Below, piece after piece: positions 1-5,094 of a stretch of DNA of 5,094 nucleotides. The position numbers were made by a program, and so were the translations under genes. Every line of letters begins with the position of its first letter. Position 1 is the stretch's first letter. The stretch comes from Gemmatimonadota bacterium (GTDB lineage: Bacteria; Gemmatimonadota; Gemmatimonadetes; Longimicrobiales; Gaopeijiaceae): NCBI GenBank assembly GCA_016209995.1, contig JACQVC010000505.1, positions 1-5,094 of the forward strand, in the 5' to 3' direction. Below the pieces are notes generated by a model, which was not told the origin of the DNA, did not search any database, and saw only the letters and a list, made by a program, of their open reading frames with translations.

Positions 1-3000
1 GACCAGCGCCTGCGGCAGCGTGTAGCGGGCACCGAGCTCGCGCAGCTTCCAGAAGTCCCCGTCGTACAGATTCGTAACCCACTGGGTGCCCGTGCCGTTC
101 ATGGCTTTGCTGGCCACCCAGATCGGGTCGTCCTGGGCCCGCGAGACGGCCGAGTTGTTGTAGTGGTGGCCCCACGCATGGCCGTCTTCGGTTCGCGTGC
201 GGCCGTACTGACCCTCGGCCAGCGCGAAGATCTGGAGCTGGTTGTCGAGCAGGCTGATTCTCGGCGCCACGGTGAGCGAGTGCGTCGCGAACCCGCGGCC
301 CGCGAAGATCCGTCGGGTCGGAATCTCCAGGCACGGCCGTGGCTCGCCGCCGGGCATGACGCCGTACTTACTGCGGTTCGGCGCGCTCGGGTCGGGAGCC
401 AGGCTCACGCCCGAGTCGCACAGCGCCGTGATTCTCTTGCCGAAGGCGTTCGTGAAGTTGCCCTTGGCCGGCGCGCTCGGGTCGAACTGCGCACTCACGA
501 CCCAGTTATTCGTGACGTTGTTCGGATACGGGTAGCCGATCCTGATGTTGGCGCTACCCGGGTACTCGCCCAGATCCTTGATCTCGTTGTCGGTGTAGTC
601 GGCCGAAAGGTCGAGGTCGAAGGAAAACGCCGGGCTCGCGTAGACGCGGGCGCTGAGTTGGGCCTCCCAGCCCCAGTTGTCGATGCGGCCCACGTTCCGG
701 TCCACCGAGCCCGGGAAGCCACGGCTCGAGAGCATCGCCAGGGGCAACAGCGCTTGCTCGGTCCTACGCGAGTAGTGCGTGAACTGGCCGGACAGCCGGT
801 CCTCGAGGAGCGCGACATCGAAGCCCAGCTCGAGCTCGGTGCTCACCTCGGGCTCGATCGCCGGGTTGCCCGGGCTGAACGGCCTGAGGGCAGGAGTCCC
901 GGCCGGCCCAGGAACTGCCACGTAGATGTCCTGGTTGGAGGTCGAGCTCGGCTGACGGCCCGCCTGCCCCCACGCACCGCGCAGGCGCAGCGAGTTCACG
1001 AGGCTCACGGGCCAGAAGCTCTCCTCCGACACGACCCAGGTGCCCGACAGCTTCGGGTACCTCGTGGCCGGTGCGTCTACGCCGAACGTCGAGTTGTCGT
1101 CGAAGCGCATCGCGCCCGTCAGGAAGAGCCGGTCGTTGTACCCTACCGTCTCCTGGACGTAGAAGCCGAGCGACTTGTTCTCGATGAGCGAGTACGAGAC
1201 GTTGGTCCGCGCCTGAGCCAACTGGTTGACCGTGGTCGACAGCGGCGACGCGAACCCCTGGCCGCGGGCCGAGAAGCGGTCGTCCCGGTCGAGGTAGTAC
1301 TGGGCTCCGAACGACGTCGCGAAGTTCCACGCGCTGTTCACATCCAGGTTCGCCGTCGCCGCGTAGTCGAAGGTCATGTTCGTCTGGATGGGCCGCTCGT
1401 ACTGCATCTCGCCGCTCACCGTCTCGGAGTACACCGACCCCCAGGACGACGTGTATTGCCTCAGGTGCTCCGGCACCACGCCGTCCTCGATCGGATGCAT
1501 GATCCGGTTGATGTCCCACCCCTTGTCGATGCCGAACACGGCGCGCTGCGTCAGCGAGGCGGTCATGCCCCCCAGGTTGAATTCACCCGACCTGAAGTTC
1601 AGCGTCGCCGAACCCGTGAAGCGCGTATAGTCCCGCGTGGCTTCGTTCTCGGCGACGTCCGTGGGCAGGTGCTCCTGGAAGCCGCCGAGACGTACGTCGG
1701 AGCCGGGCGTGCCGAACGGCGTGATGCGGTTCAGGTAGTACCCGTTCGACCACAGCAGGTCCTGCCAGATCCCGCCGTCGCCGGGGGTCGCGTTCTCGAA
1801 CCTCGTATAGCCGTCCACGAACCCCGTCGACACATCCAGCGTGAGGTTGTCGCTGAAGACCACACCCATGTTACCGCGGAGCCGCAACGTCTCGTCCGTG
1901 TTGAACCAGACGAAGCCCTCTTCGTGGTCGTAGTTCGCCGCCAAGAAGTAACGGAGCGCCTGCGTGCCGCCGCGCACGTCCAGGTTGTAGCCCTGGCTGG
2001 GTCCGTTCTGAAAGAGATTCTTCGTCGGCCACTCGAAGTAGCCCTCCCGGATGTAGCGGTTCCCGTCCTCGTACATGTTGTACGGCACGAGATCCGCTCG
2101 GGTCGGGCAGTCCGTCGGACCCGGGCTCGGGTCCGTCGGGCACGTCCACATCGTGCCCAGCTTCCCGGCCGGGTCCGCTACGTAGTTGACCCCCTGCCGC
2201 ACCGAGATATTGAACTCGGGCGATCCCTCCTGACCCTTCTTCGTGATGATCTGGATCACCCCGGCCGACGCCTCCGTGCCGTACAGGCTCGCCGCCGCCG
2301 GTCCCTTGATGATCTCGATGCTCTCGATCTCCTCGGGGTTGAAGTCGTTGAGGGTGCTCGCCTGGCGCCCGTCGGCAATATTCGGTCCCGCGAAGGCGGT
2401 GTTGTTGACCCGCAGACCGTCCACGTAGACCAGGGGCTGGCTGCGCCCTTGATTGAAGCTGCTGACTCCGCGCAGCGTGATCGGCGAGCCCGCACCCACG
2501 TTGCCGTCGATCATGTTGAAGCGAAGCCCCGGGGTCCGTGTGGACAGGAGTTCCCGCATGCTCGTGATCGCGACGTCCTGGACGACGGTGCTCACCCCGA
2601 GCGTCGTTACCGTGTTGCCGATCGCACGCCGCTGCGTGCCGCCCGGCGTACCCGTGATGATGATCTCGTCGAGACTGAGCGCCTCCTGCGTGAGCTGGAA
2701 GTCCCGCACCGCCGTCTGACCGGCGACCACCTCAACGGTCGTGCTGATCGAGCGGTACCCGATCAGCTGGACCGTCACGGGCCGGGTTCCCGCCGGCACG
2801 TTGGGCAGCAGGTACGAGCCGTTCTGGCGGCTGAGCGCGCCCAGCTCCAGCTCCGAAATGAAGATCTGTGCGGCGGCGATCGGCTGCCTGGTCTGGGAGT
2901 CGGTCACCCTCCCGGCTATGGTGCCGGTCTGGGCCGCCAGGTCCGGTGCGGCGACCAGCAACGTCACCGCTAGCGCGCCCAGCGCGCGCTTCAGATACGG

Positions 3001-3018
3001 ACAGAGAAATGGGCACAT
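1..3018 (-). CDS. SusC/RagA-type TonB-dependent outer-membrane receptor (3' end beyond window)
   Basis: This is an outer-membrane beta-barrel that would take up a large substrate using TonB/ExbBD energy. I translated the minus strand from ATG at 3018 and found 1006 codons without a stop, so the frame leaves the window still open. Residues 1-29 are a signal peptide (hydrophobic LGALAVTLLVAA, then LAAQ). Residues ~31-113 form a carboxypeptidase-regulatory-like beta-sandwich (GTIAGRVTDSQTRQPIAAAQ). A TonB-box-like stretch LDEIIITGTPG lies at 117-127. The plug spans ~130-262 with the SusC-family signatures LVYVDGLRVNN (196-206) and IESIEIIKGPAAASLYGTEA (231-250). The barrel follows, with the late-strand motif FWKLRELGARYTLP at 989-1002, so probably only some tens of residues are missing. 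The start is fixed by a GGAGG seven bases upstream. SusC proteins usually pair with a SusD lipoprotein; none is visible, though it could lie past the left edge. The substrate cannot be read from sequence; automated names such as 'SusC/RagA family' should be taken as structural class only. Confidence 0.95.
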   Translation of the reverse strand, partial: MCPFLCPYLKRALGALAVTLLVAAPDLAAQTGTIAGRVTDSQTRQPIAAAQIFISELELGALSRQNGSYLLPNVPAGTRPVTVQLIGYRSISTTVEVVAGQTAVRDFQLTQEALSLDEIIITGTPGGTQRRAIGNTVTTLGVSTVVQDVAITSMRELLSTRTPGLRFNMIDGNVGAGSPITLRGVSSFNQGRSQPLVYVDGLRVNNTAFAGPNIADGRQASTLNDFNPEEIESIEIIKGPAAASLYGTEASAGVIQIITKKGQEGSPEFNISVRQGVNYVADPAGKLGTMWTCPTDPSPGPTDCPTRADLVPYNMYEDGNRYIREGYFEWPTKNLFQNGPSQGYNLDVRGGTQALRYFLAANYDHEEGFVWFNTDETLRLRGNMGVVFSDNLTLDVSTGFVDGYTRFENATPGDGGIWQDLLWSNGYYLNRITPFGTPGSDVRLGGFQEHLPTDVAENEATRDYTRFTGSATLNFRSGEFNLGGMTASLTQRAVFGIDKGWDINRIMHPIEDGVVPEHLRQYTSSWGSVYSETVSGEMQYERPIQTNMTFDYAATANLDVNSAWNFATSFGAQYYLDRDDRFSARGQGFASPLSTTVNQLAQARTNVSYSLIENKSLGFYVQETVGYNDRLFLTGAMRFDDNSTFGVDAPATRYPKLSGTWVVSEESFWPVSLVNSLRLRGAWGQAGRQPSSTSNQDIYVAVPGPAGTPALRPFSPGNPAIEPEVSTELELGFDVALLEDRLSGQFTHYSRRTEQALLPLAMLSSRGFPGSVDRNVGRIDNWGWEAQLSARVYASPAFSFDLDLSADYTDNEIKDLGEYPGSANIRIGYPYPNNVTNNWVVSAQFDPSAPAKGNFTNAFGKRITALCDSGVSLAPDPSAPNRSKYGVMPGGEPRPCLEIPTRRIFAGRGFATHSLTVAPRISLLDNQLQIFALAEGQYGRTRTEDGHAWGHHYNNSAVSRAQDDPIWVASKAMNGTGTQWVTNLYDGDFWKLRELGARYTLPQALV

Positions 3019-3025
3019 GTTGGAT

Positions 3026-3030
3026 CCTCC
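3026..3030 (-). promoter_or_regulatory. Ribosome binding site of the TonB-dependent receptor
   Basis: On the minus strand the sequence reads GGAGGATCCAACATG. This is a full GGAGG Shine-Dalgarno core seven bases before the ATG at 3018. It decides the start codon: the predicted protein then begins directly with a credible signal peptide. Confidence 0.85.
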
Positions 3031-3050
3031 GCGTCGTGAGGACGAATCAG

Positions 3051-3071
3051 CGGCCCTGTCGAGCAGGGCCG
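3051..3071 (-). promoter_or_regulatory. Perfect hairpin in the leader of the receptor gene
   Basis: CGGCCCTG (3051-3058) and CAGGGCCG (3064-3071) are exact inverted repeats around a five-base loop, giving an all-Watson-Crick, GC-rich 8-bp stem. It sits 33 bases upstream of the receptor start codon and 20 bases upstream of its Shine-Dalgarno. It would therefore form in the mRNA leader if transcription starts upstream of it. No U-run follows on either strand, so it does not look like an intrinsic terminator. It could be a leader structure, a protein-binding palindrome or chance; its role is unknown. Confidence 0.5.
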
Positions 3072-3405
3072 ATCGTGCAGCAGGTTGATGGAAAGCCTCC
3101 TGTATGTGACAACCAACTATGACCGAGGCCACAAGCAGTGCGTGGAACGTTGTTGCGTCGCTGGGCTCGCAGATCTCGCAGAGGATGAGCAGACAGTTGG
3201 AAGAGTCCGGTTCCGGCACACGCAGCGCCGAGGCCCCGCTGGGAGCGAGGCGAGGGGAGAGGTTGGGAGCGTCTGCAAGCCATAACTCACAAACTCCATG
3301 GCTGGCCGCAGTGCCGACCTCGCGGATCGGCGCGATAAACGCCCGATGCCCCGAATGTAAGAAGATGTAAACTAGATAACGGAATTCGCGAGGGCAAGGG
3401 TCACG

Positions 3406-3423
3406 TTGTGGCCCATTTGTGGC
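3406..3423 (+). repeat. Tandem heptamer TTGTGGC, 11-base period
   Basis: TTGTGGC occurs at 3406-3412 and again at 3417-3423, so the copies lie 11 bases apart, about one helical turn. A third copy, in the opposite orientation (GCCACAA), lies at 3128-3134. The second copy runs into the self-complementary CATATATG (3423-3430). Same-face direct repeats in a divergent control region can be operator half-sites, but heptamer matches also arise by chance, so this is suggestive only. Confidence 0.3.
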
Positions 3424-3493
3424 ATATATGTCCCGCCCGCGTCGGTCGCGTCATCGTCGGCAGTCGCGCGTTCGCCCACACCCGAGAGCCCTC

Positions 3494-3522
3494 TTGCCCT
3501 TCCGGGCTCGTTGTCTCATTAT
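3494..3522 (+). promoter_or_regulatory. Weak candidate sigma-70-type promoter for the cytochrome-monooxygenase gene
   Basis: TTGCCC (3494-3499) and CATTAT (3517-3522) are separated by 17 bases and each match four of six consensus positions. The overlapping TATAAA at 3520-3525 is a better -10 but has no good -35 at the right distance. The AT-rich patch ATTATAAACATG is the best melting site close upstream of the gene and would give a leader of roughly 40 bases. Promoter consensus in this presumed phylum is not well defined, hence low confidence. Confidence 0.3.
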
Positions 3523-3557
3523 AAACATGACAACATGGGGCTCGGTCCCTGCCTACC

Positions 3558-3562
3558 AGGAG
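3558..3562 (+). promoter_or_regulatory. Ribosome binding site of the cytochrome-monooxygenase gene
   Basis: AGGAG at 3558-3562 lies seven bases before the ATG at 3570. It supports this start over internal ATGs such as the one seven codons in, and over the overlapping out-of-frame open frame that starts at 3419. Confidence 0.8.
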
Positions 3563-3569
3563 CACTGCC

Positions 3570-4907
3570 ATGAGATCTGCACTGGGGATGTTGCGAGCGA
3601 TCCGGCTGACCACACCGTTGCTCGTCGCGCTGGTCCCCGTGGTCTTCCCGACCGAAGCGTTCTCGCAGAACGGGACCGTGACGTTCACCAAGGACGTCGC
3701 TCCTATCCTGCAGGAGAACTGCGTGCGGTGCCACCGCGAGAACTCGATCGCACCGATGTCACTGCGCACGTACGAGAAGGCCAAGCCGTACGCCTACCTG
3801 ATGAAAGAAATGGTGAGTCGGCGTCTCATGCCGCCGTTTCACTACGACCATGACGTGGGGATTCAGGAGTTAAAGAGCGATTGGCGGCTGAGCGATGAAG
3901 AGATCGCTACGATCGTGGCCTGGGTGGACGGCGGTGCACTCGCGGGTGACCCGACGGACATGCCGGCGCAGAGGGAGTTTGCGCCGTACAACGACTGGAT
4001 GCTGAAGGGTGTGCTCGGGCGTGAGCCCGATCACGTGGTCGAGTCCAAGCCCTTCACGGTGCCGGCCGAAGGCGGCGATCTCTGGTGGCGGCCGGTCGTA
4101 CCTGTGGGGGTCGACAGGGATCGCAAGGTCAAGGCCATCGAGACGCGGCCCTCCTTCCCCGACGGCACGCACGTCGTGCACCACGCCATTCCCAGGCTGC
4201 TGCTCAAGAACGAGAAGGGTGAATGGGAGCAGGCGGCAACCTTCTCTGAGTACGCCATGGGGAAGGTCGGGGAGATCATTCCGAAGGACGCCTACCGGGT
4301 GCTGCCGAAGGACGGGCTGATCCAGTGGGATGCCCACTACTATCCGCCGGGCCACGAAGTGAAGGACGACGTCGTCAAGGTGGGCTTCTGGTTCTACGAG
4401 GACGATGAGGCGCCGAAGTATACGCAGGACCTGAAGCTCTATCCGCTGCAGGGGGATATCGACCTGGCACCGGGCGGCACAGCTATGACCCAGGGGTTCT
4501 TCCGCTGGGACCATCCTGTCCGGCTCGACGCCTTCCAGGCCCACGGCCACGTACACTTGCACGCCATGAGCGCGCAGGCGGTCTACCCGGACGGAAAGGT
4601 CGAGCTGTTGAGCATGGTCACCAACTTCAGCGCCAGGTGGCACCACAGCTACCTCTATCAGGACGACGCGGCGCCGCTCCTGCCCACCGGCACGGTCCTG
4701 GTCGTGACTGGCTGGTACGACAACACGGCCAAGAACCCGCTCGCCACCGACCCAGGCACCTGGGTCGCGCGGGGCAGCCGCACGACCGACGAGATGTCGC
4801 ACGCCTGGATCGCCGTGTCGCATCTGGACGAGGAGGGCTACCAGCGGATCGCGGAGGAACGGAAGCAGCGGAAGGTGGCTAGCACCAAGGAAGAAGGGAG
4901 TCGGTAG
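3570..4907 (+). CDS. Secreted cytochrome c fused to PHM/DBM-like copper type II monooxygenase
   Basis: This 445-residue exported protein probably hydroxylates an unknown substrate with O2 at a two-copper site. Residues 1-32 are a signal peptide (hydrophobic TTPLLVALVPVVF, cleavage likely after AFS). Residues ~36-130 are a class I cytochrome c domain: FTKDVAPIL, heme motif CVRCH (51-55), probable axial Met87 in RLMPPF, and a closing LSDEEIATIVAWVDGGA helix. Residues ~140-425 resemble the two-lobed copper monooxygenase fold. Ligands placed by motif are CuH H204, H205 (VHHAIP) and H256 (DAHYYPPG), and CuM H325, H327 (AHGHVH) and M409 (TTDEMSHAW). YDNTAKNP at 383-390 also resembles bacterial members. 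The usual HHM is HHA here. The heme motif holds the only two cysteines, so the disulfides of animal PHM are absent. The tail 426-445 is charged and probably disordered. The gene has its own terminator and looks monocistronic. Substrate and electron donor are unknown; the fold call is by remembered motifs, not a search. Confidence 0.88.
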   Translation: MRSALGMLRAIRLTTPLLVALVPVVFPTEAFSQNGTVTFTKDVAPILQENCVRCHRENSIAPMSLRTYEKAKPYAYLMKEMVSRRLMPPFHYDHDVGIQELKSDWRLSDEEIATIVAWVDGGALAGDPTDMPAQREFAPYNDWMLKGVLGREPDHVVESKPFTVPAEGGDLWWRPVVPVGVDRDRKVKAIETRPSFPDGTHVVHHAIPRLLLKNEKGEWEQAATFSEYAMGKVGEIIPKDAYRVLPKDGLIQWDAHYYPPGHEVKDDVVKVGFWFYEDDEAPKYTQDLKLYPLQGDIDLAPGGTAMTQGFFRWDHPVRLDAFQAHGHVHLHAMSAQAVYPDGKVELLSMVTNFSARWHHSYLYQDDAAPLLPTGTVLVVTGWYDNTAKNPLATDPGTWVARGSRTTDEMSHAWIAVSHLDEEGYQRIAEERKQRKVASTKEEGSR

Positions 4908-4953
4908 CCAGCCGCGAATCGAGCCGCTTACGGCCAGGTGTGACGCGTACGAC

Positions 4954-4986
4954 GAAGGAGCCCCTCCAACGCGAGGGGCTCTTTCT
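4954..4986 (+). terminator. Intrinsic terminator after the cytochrome-monooxygenase gene
   Basis: AGCCCCTC (4959-4966) pairs perfectly with GAGGGGCT (4973-4980) around the loop CAACGC. The stem extends outward by G58-C81, a G-T wobble, two A-T pairs and a G-C pair (4954-4985). The T-rich stretch CTTTCT lies on the 3' side, starting inside the extended stem. The hairpin begins 47 bases after the TAG stop. The T-tract is short and interrupted, but stem strength and position fit a rho-independent terminator for the plus-strand gene. Confidence 0.8.
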
Positions 4987-5010
4987 ACTTGCGGGCTGGA
5001 AAGAAACCAC

Positions 5011-5040
5011 GCGTCATTCCGGCGTAAGCCGGAATCCAGA
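5011..5040. repeat. Small palindromic dispersed-repeat element (attccggc-gtaa-gccggaat)
   Basis: ATTCCGGC (5016-5023) and GCCGGAAT (5028-5035) form a perfect 8-bp stem closed by GTAA, a GNRA-type tetraloop in RNA. Flanks CGTC and CCAGA match the common intergenic element of form 'gtcattcc-ggcnnnngcc-ggaatccag', known as multicopy in many bacterial genomes. Read in one minus-strand frame it gives the familiar peptide LDSGLRRNDAW, often mis-annotated inside spurious proteins. I see one copy here, so its repeated nature is inferred from recognition. Confidence 0.6.
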
Positions 5041-5094
5041 GTCCGGGGGCTGCACGGAGTATTCAATTGTTGCATTGACGTGGAGATGTAAGGC
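5041..5094. other. Right-edge intergenic remainder, no gene seen
   Basis: These last 54 bases contain no start codon with a plausible ribosome binding site and no recognisable structure apart from the short palindrome CAATTG at 5064-5069. The region may be the upstream flank of a gene lying beyond the window. Confidence 0.4.

Larger units (their letters stand above)
3019..3569. other. Divergent intergenic region between receptor and cytochrome-monooxygenase genes
   Basis: The 551 bases separate the two divergent start codons. Several short open frames cross it on both strands (for example 3119-3370 plus and 3047-3283 minus). They overlap one another, lack convincing ribosome binding sites, and encode low-complexity Ser/Arg/Gly-rich peptides with no recognisable motif, so I call none of them. 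The stretch 3355-3385 and the stretch 3511-3536 are noticeably AT-richer than the rest, as expected for control regions. I found no convincing minus-strand -35/-10 pair for the receptor. No tRNA, riboswitch or CRISPR-like structure was seen. Confidence 0.7.

Noticed and set aside
163..2973. A 936-codon open frame on the plus strand opposite the receptor gene.
   Set aside because: It lies wholly antisense to an unmistakable TonB-dependent receptor. Its translation is very rich in Arg, Val, Glu, His and Ala with no domain, signal peptide or ribosome binding site. Long stop-free antisense frames are expected opposite high-GC coding sequence.
1..3018. The possibility that the receptor gene is frameshifted, since smaller frames appear on both strands.
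   Set aside because: Codon-by-codon reading from 3018 to 1 gave one continuous frame with signal peptide, plug signatures and barrel strands in the expected order and no stop.
3119..3370. An 83-codon frame in the intergenic region, with competing frames at 3085-3285 (+), 3047-3283 (-) and 3117-3299 (-).
   Set aside because: The frames overlap one another in several readings, lack good ribosome binding sites and show no recognisable motif. None stands out as coding.
3419..3853. A 144-codon plus-strand frame entering the cytochrome-monooxygenase gene out of frame.
   Set aside because: It shares most of its length with the signal peptide and heme-domain coding sequence of the real gene, has an Arg-rich meaningless translation and no ribosome binding site.
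3870..5075. A 401-codon open frame on the minus strand opposite the cytochrome-monooxygenase gene.
   Set aside because: It is antisense to the real gene, reads through the terminator hairpin, and its N-terminus is the translated palindromic repeat (LDSGLRRNDAW), a classic sign of a spurious protein.
5075..5080. TTGACG near the right edge as a -35 box for a gene beyond the window.
   Set aside because: It matches the -35 consensus at five of six positions, but a matching -10 would fall outside the window, so it cannot be supported.

Overview
The window is GC-rich, bacterial, and holds two divergently transcribed, envelope-directed genes separated by a 551-base non-coding region. Two sequence traits suggest Gemmatimonadota, or failing that a related group such as Acidobacteriota. 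One is a SusC/RagA-type TonB-linked receptor with a carboxypeptidase-regulatory-like N-domain and a signal peptide ending in LAAQ. The other is a secreted cytochrome c/copper monooxygenase fusion of a kind I associate with those phyla. This assignment is inference, because no rRNA or other marker gene is present.

Layout. On the minus strand, positions 3018 to 1 encode the first 1006 residues of a TonB-dependent outer-membrane receptor, uninterrupted and running off the left edge near its C-terminus. Positions 3019-3569 are the divergent intergenic region. It holds the receptor's ribosome binding site, a perfect hairpin in the receptor leader, a tandem heptamer repeat and a weak candidate promoter for the right-hand gene. 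On the plus strand, 3570-4907 encode a 445-residue exported protein with a class I cytochrome c domain (CVRCH) followed by a peptidylglycine alpha-hydroxylating monooxygenase (PHM)/dopamine beta-monooxygenase-like copper type II domain. A strong hairpin terminator follows at 4954-4986. The last ~110 bases hold a small palindromic element of the dispersed 'attccggc...gccggaat' type and no visible gene.

The main point of interest is the fusion protein. By motif alignment from memory, all six copper ligands of PHM can be placed (CuH: H204, H205, H256; CuM: H325, H327, M409), with a heme attached upstream. This suggests a periplasmic or secreted oxygenase that takes electrons through its own heme rather than from ascorbate. 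The neighbouring receptor could import its substrate or product, or a metal cofactor, but the window proves no link beyond divergent arrangement. The very long open frames opposite both genes are judged to be high-GC shadows.
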